NCBI GenBank assembly: GCA_045538015.1
Contig: JAZSQO010000117.1
Span: 1-12,918 of the forward strand
DNA length: 12,918 nucleotides
From: SIG598 sp045538015
GTDB taxonomy: Bacteria > Bacillota > Clostridia > Oscillospirales > Acutalibacteraceae
Direction: 5' to 3'
In this document: positions 5,662 through 12,914 of the stretch, piece by piece
Position numbering within the stretch: the first letter of the stretch is position 1
Layout of the letters: every line of letters begins with the position of its first letter
Program-made: the position numbers and the translations under genes
The notes under the pieces: generated by a model
Told to the model about the DNA's origin: nothing
The model's input: only the letters and a program-made list of their open reading frames with translations
Databases searched by the model: none

Positions 5662-6029
5662 TGCCGGTCACCTCTTTTGCATTCGGGGCATATGCCCTTG
5701 AGATTGAGCTCGTAGGATCTGATGTCAAGTCCGCAGTGCCGGGCGAGCAGCGAAGTAAGATCGCCGATATCCGCGTCAACAACCTGACCGCAGTTTTCGC
5801 ACAGCATATGCTCGTGGGGAGTGAGTGTCTTGTCGTACCGATCGGGACCGTTGAGTATCGGGATGTGGAGAATGTCGCCGTTCTCACTTAAAATCCCGAG
5901 GTTGCGGTAAACAGTCCCGATGGCGATGTTTGGTTTTTTCTGCTTTGCTTCGAGAAAGATCTGCTCAGCAGTGGGGTGATTGCAGGCGTTCATTACAATG
6001 TCGTAGATTATGCGTCGTTGTTCCGTCAT
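5658..6029 (-). CDS. perR: PerR-type peroxide-sensing Fur family repressor (123 aa)
   Basis: Winged-helix DNA-binding region first (NHPTAEQIF, AIGTVYRNLGIL), then the metal-binding dimerisation domain. Structural zinc ligands are C77/C80 (CENC) and C114/C117 (CPEC). The regulatory-iron ligands of Bacillus PerR all have counterparts: H18, D66, H72, H74 and D85. Asp at the last position (VVDAD) is the hallmark that separates PerR from Fur, which has Glu. In PerR, Fe(II)-catalysed oxidation of the His ligands by peroxide releases DNA. The ATG at 6027-6029 is chosen because GGAG is eight bases upstream; a GTG three codons earlier would overlap that site. The N-terminus is about 17 residues shorter than in Bacillus PerR. 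It heads the operon and overlaps the next gene by four bases. Its promoter contains a Per-box-like operator, so autoregulation is likely. Confidence 0.92.
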   Translation of the reverse strand: MTEQRRIIYDIVMNACNHPTAEQIFLEAKQKKPNIAIGTVYRNLGILSENGDILHIPILNGPDRYDKTLTPHEHMLCENCGQVVDADIGDLTSLLARHCGLDIRSYELNLKGICPECKRGDRQ

Positions 6030-6059
6030 TTGAATCACTCCTTTCTCTTTCTGAGATTA

Positions 6060-6087
6060 ATTATAAGAATTATTCCTAAAAAGTCAA
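6060..6087 (-). promoter_or_regulatory. perR operon promoter
   Basis: On the minus strand TTGACT (6087-6082), a 16-base spacer and TATAAT (6065-6060) form a near-perfect sigma-A promoter. It lies 31 bases before the perR ATG and downstream of the glycosyltransferase terminator, so the operon is an independent transcription unit. Confidence 0.82.
6061..6075. promoter_or_regulatory. Per-box-like operator overlapping the perR -10 element
   Basis: TTATAAGAATTATTC matches the Per box TTATAATnATTATAA at 11 of 14 defined positions. It covers the upstream part of the -10 box and part of the spacer, a position where bound PerR would block RNA polymerase. The site fits the identity of the downstream gene, which supports autoregulation, but the whole area is AT-rich. 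Confidence 0.6.
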
Positions 6088-6131
6088 TAGCTTTTTCAAA
6101 ATTTTTCCTTTTTATTTTCTGGAAATGCAAA

Positions 6132-6173
6132 AAAAGCGCACAGCGTCGGGGAAAATCGACGCTGTGCGCTTTT
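6132..6173 (-). terminator. Strong rho-independent terminator of the glycosyltransferase gene
   Basis: A perfect 17-bp stem (AAAAGCGCACAGCGTCG at 6132-6148 with its complement at 6157-6173) and an 8-base loop. On the minus strand it is followed by a long T-run. It lies about 15 bases after the glycosyltransferase stop. Confidence 0.93.
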
Positions 6174-6187
6174 ATATTACATACGCC

Positions 6188-8329
6188 TTATTCGGTCTGA
6201 GCGGCCATGTATTCCTCAAAGCTGCCGTTTAAGATAAGAAGCATATCCTGATAATTCTTAGGCACGAGATAATAGGAAGAGTCGTGGCCAACGACCTCGA
6301 GGGCTTCGAGAGCGCCGTTTTTGAGGGTGTCAAATACCGTCCTCTTGGCGGTCGGGTCGTTCTGGGAACGCAGATTGTAAAGACATCCGCCCAAAGCCAC
6401 ATTCACATAGCTCCTGCGCAGCTCGTCGAGCACACCAAGCTCGGCCAGCTTGTCGTGCCATGCGCTGTAAGCCTCGAAGAAACAGAGGGGATGCTTGTTT
6501 TTGGTGGTCTGCAGATTGTTCTCAAGGCCTACGCGGTAATAGACAAGGGCCTTGTCCACGGTCACGATGCGCTGGGCCATGGCCAGAGCCGAATAGGTGA
6601 AGAACAGATCGTTGGAATTCTGCAGATGCTGGAACTGGAGTCCGCAATCAAGGACGAACTGCCGCCGGAACATCTTGGTCCAGGGACAGGGAGTGGTGAT
6701 GCGGTAGAGATCGTTGGAGCAGTCCTTATAGCAGAAGGGCTGCTTTGACGGAGCATACTGGTTGTTGAGCAGCCAGCCGGCCTCTCTGTATTGTCCGGTG
6801 GGATTGTGGTAATGCTTGGCGCCGAAAAGTACCACATCGGCGTCGGCTGCCTTGGCCGCGTCGTAGGCCGCCTCGGCCAGATGGCGGGCAAAGAAGTCGT
6901 CGGAATCGAGGAAAATGACATATTCGCCGGTGGCGTTGGCAAGGCCGAGGTTACGGGCGGCCCCGGCGTACTTGTTCTGCTGGGTGAAAACACGGACGCG
7001 CTTGTCCTTGGCGGCGTATTCGTTGAGAATCTCCAGCGAACGATCGGTGGAGCCGTCGTCCACGCAGATGATCTCAATGCGCTTGAGGGTCTGATTGAGC
7101 AGAGTATCAAGTCCCTGCTCGATGAACTCCTGCACGTTGTACACGGGCATAATAATGGAAACAAGGGGCTCAGAGCCGCCGAAACGCTTGCTGAATCGGG
7201 AGCGGAAATGCCTTAGAGCATAGGAAAGACCGTAAGTGCGCACGGTTCTGATGGCAGTGGAGGCCATGCGGGGCAGCCATGTGATGGCGCTGCCGAGGCG
7301 GTAGCTTGTAGAATTGCGGTAGTCCTCCTCAACCTCTCTGAGACGGCGGCGCAGGTTGGTGTTTTCCGCCTTGATGTAGCTGCGCTCAAGGCTGGTCTCG
7401 GTGCTCTGCTTGATGAAATCAAGGAAATGGGCGGCGCAGAAGTCGCCGCTGGTCAGCACGGCCTGATCGCCGGGGATATCGAGATTGAAGAAAATGCGGC
7501 GGGCGTTGCCGAATATGCTGTTGAAAAGATACTCGGAGACATAGGGGAAGGCCTCCTTGGAAACCTCGCGGCCGCGCATGAAGGCCAGCATCTCGGCGTA
7601 GGAGACGATGTAGCCCTGCACATTCTTCATTGACTGGTTGGAGGTCATTATGGATTCGCCGCGCACTCTGCGGTGATAGAAAGCGGAATTGATGTAGCCA
7701 ACCTTCCGGGCGAGGATCATGCACTGGAAGGAAAAGAGATTATCCTCGTGGATGATGCCCTCATAGAAGCGCAGATGGTTTTCTTCGATGAGGCTGCGGC
7801 GATAGAGCTGCAGGCAGACCGAACCCATGAACTCCTTGTTGGTGCGCATTTTGGAGAACATGGTCTGGCCGTCGCAGGTCACGGAGTAGTCGCCCTTGCG
7901 GTCGTAGTAGTCGATGTAATTCTGATTGAGCTCCTTGACCTTCTGGCTCTCGAAGAAGGGGACGCAGTTGAAATAGACAATATCAAGATCCTCATCCGAG
8001 GCCTTGGTGTAAAGCTCCTCGAGGGCGTTCTTGTCAATGTAATCGTCGCTGTCGAGGAAATAGACATATTCGCCGACAGCTACATCAAGGGCGGCATTGC
8101 GGGCGCTGGAAAGGCCGCCGTTTTCCTTGCTCACCAGCTTGACTGTGCTGTATTTTTTCGCGTATTCTCTGACGATATCCGCCGACTTGTCGGGAGAACC
8201 GTCGTCCACGCATATGATTTCTATGTTCTTCAGCGTCTGTTTTACGGCGCTGTCCAGACATTCTCCGAGAAATTCCTCGACCATGTAAACCGGCACGATG
8301 ACCGATACGGCGGGACGGTTATGTTCCAT
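6188..8329 (-). CDS. Tandem two-domain family 2 glycosyltransferase (713 aa)
   Basis: Two complete GT-A (family GT2) domains lie in one chain. Domain 1 starts at VSVIVPVY (residue 8) with VDDGSPD (about 41) and FLDSDDY (about 93). Domain 2 starts at VSIIMPVYN (about 388) with VDDGSTD (about 423) and FLDSDDF (about 473). These are the nucleotide-sugar and metal-binding motifs of the family. The halves clearly resemble each other (LKNIEIICVDDGS against LKRIEIICVDDGS), so they arose by duplication. Between them is a charged, probably coiled-coil stretch (about 315-335) followed by SYRLGSAITWLPR, common in glycan-assembly transferases. No membrane segment is evident; it likely acts at the cytoplasmic face in surface polysaccharide or glycoconjugate synthesis. 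The ATG at 8327-8329 follows GGAGG. A 41-residue upstream extension is rejected because it crosses both divergent promoters. Sugar donor and acceptor are not predictable. Confidence 0.92.
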   Translation of the reverse strand: MEHNRPAVSVIVPVYMVEEFLGECLDSAVKQTLKNIEIICVDDGSPDKSADIVREYAKKYSTVKLVSKENGGLSSARNAALDVAVGEYVYFLDSDDYIDKNALEELYTKASDEDLDIVYFNCVPFFESQKVKELNQNYIDYYDRKGDYSVTCDGQTMFSKMRTNKEFMGSVCLQLYRRSLIEENHLRFYEGIIHEDNLFSFQCMILARKVGYINSAFYHRRVRGESIMTSNQSMKNVQGYIVSYAEMLAFMRGREVSKEAFPYVSEYLFNSIFGNARRIFFNLDIPGDQAVLTSGDFCAAHFLDFIKQSTETSLERSYIKAENTNLRRRLREVEEDYRNSTSYRLGSAITWLPRMASTAIRTVRTYGLSYALRHFRSRFSKRFGGSEPLVSIIMPVYNVQEFIEQGLDTLLNQTLKRIEIICVDDGSTDRSLEILNEYAAKDKRVRVFTQQNKYAGAARNLGLANATGEYVIFLDSDDFFARHLAEAAYDAAKAADADVVLFGAKHYHNPTGQYREAGWLLNNQYAPSKQPFCYKDCSNDLYRITTPCPWTKMFRRQFVLDCGLQFQHLQNSNDLFFTYSALAMAQRIVTVDKALVYYRVGLENNLQTTKNKHPLCFFEAYSAWHDKLAELGVLDELRRSYVNVALGGCLYNLRSQNDPTAKRTVFDTLKNGALEALEVVGHDSSYYLVPKNYQDMLLILNGSFEEYMAAQTE

Positions 8330-8358
8330 GTTGACCTCCGGATTGTTTAATACCATAT

Positions 8359-8387
8359 ATAGTACCGCAAACCGCGAAAAATAGCAA
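8359..8387 (-). promoter_or_regulatory. Candidate promoter of the glycosyltransferase gene
   Basis: On the minus strand TTGCTA (8387-8382), a 17-base spacer and TACTAT (8364-8359) match consensus at four of six positions in each box. It lies 30 bases before the ATG and is back to back with the tldD promoter. Clearly weaker than the other promoters listed. Confidence 0.42.
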
Positions 8388-8437
8388 GGGTTGAGTGTCA
8401 TAATCGCGCGATTTGCCATTAACTTTTCAAATTCGGT

Positions 8438-8466
8438 TTGACATATATGCACTATAACGATAAAAT
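8438..8466 (+). promoter_or_regulatory. tldD-tldE operon promoter
   Basis: TTGACA (8438-8443), a 17-base spacer and TAAAAT (8461-8466) form a near-consensus sigma-A promoter about 40 bases before the TTG start. It rules out the longer open frame beginning at 8438 as the real protein. Confidence 0.82.
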
Positions 8467-8506
8467 ATATTCAAAGAAAACCAAACTACCAGAAGGAGTG
8501 ATCCGA

Positions 8507-9928
8507 TTGAAAAACATTCCCATGAGCGGATATATCGCCCAGTGCCGGCCGCTGCTCGGAAAGCTGCTTGATATGCTGCTGAAAAAATATCCCTACGCGT
8601 CGATCCTCGCGGTGGATTCAAAGGCCAAGGGCTATTCGGTGTCCCGTTCGGGCGTCAGCGCCTCCGAGCAGGAAATGCTCAGCACAAGGGGCTTTGTGGT
8701 CAAGGTATATGACGGAAGCAGCTATGGCGAATACTCCTTTAACGAGCTGGAGGAAGAGCGGCTGACCGCCATCGCGGAAAAGATCGACAGCTGTCTCATG
8801 CCCCTTCCGGAGGGCTTCGAGATCAACGAATATGCCCAGCTGCCCGATGAGGAGGCAAGGCTGGAAAAGAGTACCGCCTGCGCCATTCATCCCGAGGAGC
8901 TGAGCGACGGCGAGATCATCGACCGGCTGTCGGCCATCCGAGCCGAAGGCCTTGCTTCCGACGAGCGGGTGCTGGATGTCAGCGTCAGATTCTCGTGGCG
9001 GGTCTTTACCAAGCTGTTCCTTTCGGCAAACCGGGAGCTGTGCCAGAATATAATGTGGGCAAACGGCGCGGCGGTGGCCATGGCCAAGCGGGGAGAGGAG
9101 ATAAAGGACTGCTACAAGGGTTACTCCATGCTGGGCGGTGCCGAGCTGCTGGACGACATGAGCGGCGACATAACCTCTCTGGCGGCAACAGCGGTGTCCC
9201 TATTGGACAGCGAGCCTATCACACCGGGTGAATACGACTGCATCTGCACTCCGGAGGTCACCGGTATGATCGTTCACGAGGCCTTCGGCCACGGCGTGGA
9301 AATGGATATGTTCGTCAAGGACAGAGCTCAGGCAAAGCAGTTTATCGGCCAGTATGTGGCTTCGCCGCTGGTCACCATGCGTGACGGCGCTGCCGCTGCC
9401 GAACAGACGGCCACCTGCTTCTTTGACGACGAGGGCGTGCTTGCCTGCAACACCAAGATAATCGACAAGGGTGTGCTGCGTGCCGGAATAAGCGATGCCC
9501 AGAGTGCCATGTTCCTCGGAACCGCTCCCACGGGCAACGGCCGCCGCGAGAGCTACGCCCGCAAGGCATACACCCGCATGACCAACACCTTTTTTGAGGC
9601 GGGTGAAGACAAATACGAGGATATGCTTGCTTCCGTTGAATACGGCTTTCAGCTGGAAAACGCCAGCAGCGGCATGGAGGATCCCAAGAACTGGGGAATT
9701 CAGTGCATGGTCACCATCGCCCGGGAGATCAGGGACGGTAAGTTTACCGGCCGGGTGTTTTCGCCCATCGTGCTGACCGGATATGTGCCCGACCTGCTCA
9801 AGTCCATCACCATGATGTCTGACAAGATCGAGCTTTCCGGCTCGGGCTTCTGCGGCAAGGGCTACAAGGAATGGGTCAAGGTGTCCGACGGCGGCCCGTA
9901 TATCAAGGCCCGCATTCGTCTGGGCTGA
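8507..9928 (+). CDS. tldD: TldD family zinc metalloprotease (473 aa)
   Basis: The catalytic subunit of the TldD/TldE heterodimeric peptidase, known in E. coli for trimming microcin B17 precursor and degrading the CcdA antitoxin. It cleaves unfolded peptides threaded into the chamber. The zinc motif HEAFGH (residues 257-262, HExxxH) is intact, and the conserved Cys of GFCGKGYKEW (about 449) is in place as a further metal ligand. The length is close to E. coli TldD (481). The TTG at 8507-8509 is chosen because AGAAGGAG lies eight bases upstream and the promoter ends at 8466; an ATG at 8522 is possible but worse placed. The partner gene follows after 12 bases. The divergent glycosyltransferase is probably unrelated. 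No modified-peptide cluster or toxin-antitoxin pair is visible nearby to suggest a substrate. Confidence 0.92.
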   Translation: MKNIPMSGYIAQCRPLLGKLLDMLLKKYPYASILAVDSKAKGYSVSRSGVSASEQEMLSTRGFVVKVYDGSSYGEYSFNELEEERLTAIAEKIDSCLMPLPEGFEINEYAQLPDEEARLEKSTACAIHPEELSDGEIIDRLSAIRAEGLASDERVLDVSVRFSWRVFTKLFLSANRELCQNIMWANGAAVAMAKRGEEIKDCYKGYSMLGGAELLDDMSGDITSLAATAVSLLDSEPITPGEYDCICTPEVTGMIVHEAFGHGVEMDMFVKDRAQAKQFIGQYVASPLVTMRDGAAAAEQTATCFFDDEGVLACNTKIIDKGVLRAGISDAQSAMFLGTAPTGNGRRESYARKAYTRMTNTFFEAGEDKYEDMLASVEYGFQLENASSGMEDPKNWGIQCMVTIAREIRDGKFTGRVFSPIVLTGYVPDLLKSITMMSDKIELSGSGFCGKGYKEWVKVSDGGPYIKARIRLG

Positions 9929-9940
9929 GGAGGTGCGCAA

Positions 9941-11212
9941 ATGATTGATAAGATTATAAAGGCTCTCGCGGAATGCGGAGTGACCGAATACAGAATAAAT
10001 GAGGATAGGGTGGAGACAGCCGAGCTGTTCTTTGTGCGTAAAAACCTCGATATGCGCAGGATAAACGAATCCTGCAGCCGGGTTGTGACGATCTTCCGCC
10101 GGGTCGAGGGCGAAAAGGGCAGCACAAGCGTCATTGTCCATCCCGGAATGACTGACGACGAGCTGAAAAAAGCCATAGCCGATGCCTATGAGAATGTTAA
10201 ATACGCCCTCAACCCGGATTTTGAGCCGGTCAGGGGCGGCAGGAGCGACCATATCCCATTCTCTGGAGAGCTTGCGGAAAACACTCTGCAGCAGAGCGCC
10301 GGAATCATGGCAAAGGCGCTGTTTGCGGCTGATAAATCTGAGGACGCTTTCATCAACTCCGCCGAGATATTCGTGACCAGAAAGGATGCCCGCATCATCA
10401 CCTCGGAGGGCATTGACGTCAGCTACACAAGCTGCAGAACCGACGGCGAATTCGTGGTGCAGTGCGTTTCTCCCGAGGATGTGGAAATGTACCACAGCTT
10501 CTCCTACGACAACCTCGCCGCCGATGAACTGACCCGGAAGGCCGCCGAGGCCATTGCGACGGTCAGAGACCGCTCAAAGGCAAAGAACTCTCCGGTGGGA
10601 GGAAGCTACACGGTGCTGCTGTCGGGCAATTATGTCCGCGAGCTGCTGAGCTTCTACGCCGACCGGGCCGAGGCTGGCTATATCTATCCCGGATACTCCG
10701 ACTATGCCATCGGCGCAAAGGTGCAGGGAGAGGCTCCGGAGGGTGAGCTTGTGTCCATCACGGGCTGCGCCGTGGAGCCCTACAGCATGGAGGGCGTGCC
10801 CATGTCTGACCGCCCCATCATCGAAAATGGCGAGGTTCGTCTGATTCAGGGCAACACCCGCTTCTGCCGTTATCTGGGCGTTGAGCCTACCGGCAGCTAC
10901 AGCAAGATAAGCTGCTCCAACGGCACGGTGCCATTCGAGGATATGAAGAAAGCCGGACGGTGCCTCTATGTGGCCTCCATGTCCGACTTTCAGACCGATG
11001 TGTTTTCCGGACGCTTCGGCGGCGAGATTCGCCTTGCATATCTGTACGACGGCGATTCGGTCACTTTGCTGACAGGTGGTTCAATAAACGGCAGCCTGCT
11101 GGAATGCCACGGAAATCTTGTGTTTTCCACCGAGCGCTATTCCTCGGCCAGCTACGAAGGTCCCTTTGCGGTCATGCTCAAGGGCGTGAATGTGGCGGGT
11201 ACTGAAGAGTAA
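9941..11212 (+). CDS. pmbA: TldE/PmbA family protein, non-catalytic partner of TldD (423 aa)
   Basis: TldE (PmbA) forms the heterodimer with TldD and lacks the zinc motif; no HExxxH occurs here, as expected. Family features include AELFFVRKN near the N-terminus, ARIITSEGIDVSYTS in the middle and a conserved C-terminal domain (GGEIRLAYLYDGDSVTLLTG, then GSINGSLLE). The protein is somewhat shorter than E. coli PmbA (about 450). The ATG at 9941 follows GAGGAGGT; that site overlaps the tldD stop, so the two are made from one message in matched amounts. A bidirectional terminator follows 14 bases after the stop. Confidence 0.9.
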   Translation: MIDKIIKALAECGVTEYRINEDRVETAELFFVRKNLDMRRINESCSRVVTIFRRVEGEKGSTSVIVHPGMTDDELKKAIADAYENVKYALNPDFEPVRGGRSDHIPFSGELAENTLQQSAGIMAKALFAADKSEDAFINSAEIFVTRKDARIITSEGIDVSYTSCRTDGEFVVQCVSPEDVEMYHSFSYDNLAADELTRKAAEAIATVRDRSKAKNSPVGGSYTVLLSGNYVRELLSFYADRAEAGYIYPGYSDYAIGAKVQGEAPEGELVSITGCAVEPYSMEGVPMSDRPIIENGEVRLIQGNTRFCRYLGVEPTGSYSKISCSNGTVPFEDMKKAGRCLYVASMSDFQTDVFSGRFGGEIRLAYLYDGDSVTLLTGGSINGSLLECHGNLVFSTERYSSASYEGPFAVMLKGVNVAGTEE

Positions 11213-11226
11213 TCACAATCAAGAAA

Positions 11227-11257
11227 GGCGACGGAAGCAATTTCCGCCGCCTTTTTT
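11227..11257 (+). terminator. Terminator of tldD-tldE, likely bidirectional
   Basis: GGCGACGGAA (11227-11236) pairs with TTCCGCCGCC (11242-11251), one mismatch, followed by six T. Read the other way it is followed by TTTCTT and sits at the end of the acetyltransferase gene. The two converging genes therefore share it, and the T-run touches the acetyltransferase stop codon. Confidence 0.88.
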
Positions 11258-11757
11258 CATAGCTCAATGCAATAAATATCTTTTTCTTCGGTGCGTTTTT
11301 CAAATATGCCGCCGTTTTTCAGGATTACCCGGCGGGAGCCTTCATTGCTGTGGTCGCAGGTCAGCAGAACGCGGCTCAAGCCAAATGATTCAGCCATTGG
11401 CAAGAGCATCCCGAGTACTGCCGAAGCATACCCTTTACGCCGTTCCCATGGGGCGATACAATAGCCGATATGCCCGGCATAATTGAGGATAAAATCAGAA
11501 TCCTCACATCGAATATTTGCCGCGCCGATGATTTGGCCGTCAAACCGCACAAGATAATATTTTGTCAGCACGCAGCCTTCGGGCAGCGTCTCCCTGCGGG
11601 AAAAGGAATCGAGGCGTTTGAAATGCTCGGCGAAAGGCAGAGCGTTGGGGTTGAGCGAGAATGGGACGGCTTCCCCAGCGCATTCGGCCTTGTATCTTTC
11701 GGAAAACTGGATAAACTCCGCTTCATCAGAAGAGGAGAGAGGCGTGAGAACAAGCAT
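11257..11757 (-). CDS. GNAT family N-acetyltransferase (166 aa)
   Basis: Acetyl-CoA-dependent transferase. The acetyl-CoA pyrophosphate loop is RRKGYA (residues 106-111, RxxGxA) after the beta strand HIGYCIAPWE. The usual follow-up helix and NEGSRRVILKNGGIFEKR (138-155) complete the fold. The length is typical. It resembles the RimJ/RimL-type or small-molecule-acetylating GNATs; the substrate cannot be told from sequence. The ATG at 11755-11757 follows AGGAGG. Its ribosome binding site directly abuts the T-tail of the phosphofructokinase terminator, and no separate promoter fits in the gap. Expression may therefore depend on read-through from the upstream gene. Confidence 0.9.
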   Translation of the reverse strand: MLVLTPLSSSDEAEFIQFSERYKAECAGEAVPFSLNPNALPFAEHFKRLDSFSRRETLPEGCVLTKYYLVRFDGQIIGAANIRCEDSDFILNYAGHIGYCIAPWERRKGYASAVLGMLLPMAESFGLSRVLLTCDHSNEGSRRVILKNGGIFEKRTEEKDIYCIEL

Positions 11758-11773
11758 TTCAAATCCTCCTAAA

Positions 11774-11822
11774 AAAATAACAGCCAGATCTGGAACCGCT
11801 GATCACGGTGCAGATCTGGCTG
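11774..11822 (-). terminator. Phosphofructokinase terminator or attenuator
   Basis: A perfect 12-bp stem (11781-11792 with 11811-11822, containing the AGATCT palindrome) plus a short inner stem (ACCG with CGGT). On the minus strand it is followed by TTATTTTTTT. It lies between the phosphofructokinase stop and the ribosome binding site of the acetyltransferase, so incomplete termination would set acetyltransferase expression. Confidence 0.85.
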
Positions 11823-11840
11823 CGGTTATATTGTTTTGCG

Positions 11841-12914
11841 TCAGTCGCCAAATCCGATGCCCATTCTGCGGGCGGTGTCGATTATCTCGCAGTCCTTGGG
11901 AACGAGCTTGGTCTTTCCGGCCACGTCGGAGAGCTTGTTGCGCACGATCTTGTCGCCGTTGAGGGCGACAGTGTAGCCGTAATCTCCGTCGCGGATGAGC
12001 TTGGCGGCGTGGGCTCCGAAGCGTGTGGCAAGCACGCGGTCGTAGGGAGAGGGGGAGCCGCCTCTCTGATAGTGTCCGGGAATGACCACACGGGCCTCAA
12101 TGCCCATGGCGTTCTGAATATCGTTTGCCAGCCGCTGTCCCACTGAGGTGAAATGCTCGTCGGCGCGCTTCTGCTCAAGCTGCTTTTTCTTCATCTTGGC
12201 TTCGGCCACATCCATGGCGCCCTCGGCCACGCAGATGATGGCAAAGTTGCGCTTGTGAGTGGCGCGTTTCTCAATGGATTTTACCACACTGTTCAGGTCG
12301 TAGGGGATCTCAGGGAGCAGAATGATATCAGCGCCGCCTCCCAGACCGGCATACAGCGTGAGCCAGCCGGCCTTGTTGCCCATCAGCTCAATGACCATGA
12401 CCCGGCCGTGGCTGTTGGCGGTGGTATGGATGCGGTCGACCACATCGGTGGCGATGTCCACAGCGGTGTGGAAGCCGAAGGTTACGTCGGTGTCCCAGAT
12501 ATCATTGTCGATGGTCTTGGGCAGACCGATTACATTCAGGCCCTCCTCGGCAAGGAGATTTGCGGTTTTGTGGGTGCCGTTGCCGCCGAGTGTCACCAGA
12601 CAGTCAAGCCCCATAGCGGCGTAATTCTGCTTCATGGCGGCGACCTTGTCCACCTTGTCGTCCTCGATGACGCGCATATTGCGGTAGGGAGTGCGGCTGG
12701 TGCCCAGAATGGTTCCGCCAAGGGTGAGTATGCCGCCAAAATCACTGGGCGGCATGAAGGTGTAGCTACCCTCGATGAGGCCTGTGAAGCCGTCATTGAT
12801 GCCGATGAATTCAGCGTCAAAAAGATTATAGGAGGCGTAGGCGACGCCGCGAATGGCGGCGTTAAGGCCGGGGCAGTCTCCGCCGGCGGTCAGCAGTCCG
12901 ATCCGTCTTTTCAT
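11841..12914 (-). CDS. pfkA: 6-phosphofructokinase family protein, divergent clostridial type (357 aa)
   Basis: Family role: phosphorylates fructose 6-phosphate to fructose 1,6-bisphosphate in cytoplasmic glycolysis. Visible motifs are GGDCPGLNAAIR (residues 11-22), TLGGNGTHKTA (108-118), PKTIDND (132-138, containing the catalytic Asp pair), MGNKAGW (178-184) and HYQRGG near the C-terminal third. Donor-choice residues are mixed: Gly113 where ATP enzymes have Gly, but Lys133 where pyrophosphate enzymes have Lys. Asn112 replaces the usual magnesium-binding Asp of GGDG, and Asn180 replaces the substrate-contacting Arg of MGR. I recall similar GGNGT/PKTIDND sequences in other Clostridia, so these probably mark a subfamily and not decay. 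The gene is complete with its ATG at 12912-12914; ribosome binding site and promoter lie beyond the window. Phosphate donor should be treated as open. Confidence 0.9.
   Translation of the reverse strand: MKRRIGLLTAGGDCPGLNAAIRGVAYASYNLFDAEFIGINDGFTGLIEGSYTFMPPSDFGGILTLGGTILGTSRTPYRNMRVIEDDKVDKVAAMKQNYAAMGLDCLVTLGGNGTHKTANLLAEEGLNVIGLPKTIDNDIWDTDVTFGFHTAVDIATDVVDRIHTTANSHGRVMVIELMGNKAGWLTLYAGLGGGADIILLPEIPYDLNSVVKSIEKRATHKRNFAIICVAEGAMDVAEAKMKKKQLEQKRADEHFTSVGQRLANDIQNAMGIEARVVIPGHYQRGGSPSPYDRVLATRFGAHAAKLIRDGDYGYTVALNGDKIVRNKLSDVAGKTKLVPKDCEIIDTARRMGIGFGD

Noticed and set aside
4507..5715. A 402-codon plus-strand open frame opposite the rubrerythrin fusion
   Set aside because: Antisense shadow; its protein is a low-complexity Gly/Val/Leu string and the opposite strand has clear metal-binding motifs.
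8330..8452. A 41-residue N-terminal extension of the glycosyltransferase
   Set aside because: It overlaps the candidate glycosyltransferase promoter and reaches into the tldD promoter, while the ATG at 8327-8329 has an excellent GGAGG site and begins right at the glycosyltransferase fold.
8438..8506. An earlier TTG start for TldD
   Set aside because: That TTG is the -35 box of a near-consensus promoter whose -10 ends at 8466; the TTG at 8507 has its own ribosome binding site.
9200..10495. A 431-codon minus-strand open frame across tldD and tldE
   Set aside because: It lies antisense to two well-supported genes with catalytic motifs, a promoter and ribosome binding sites; it reflects GC-rich codon use on the other strand.
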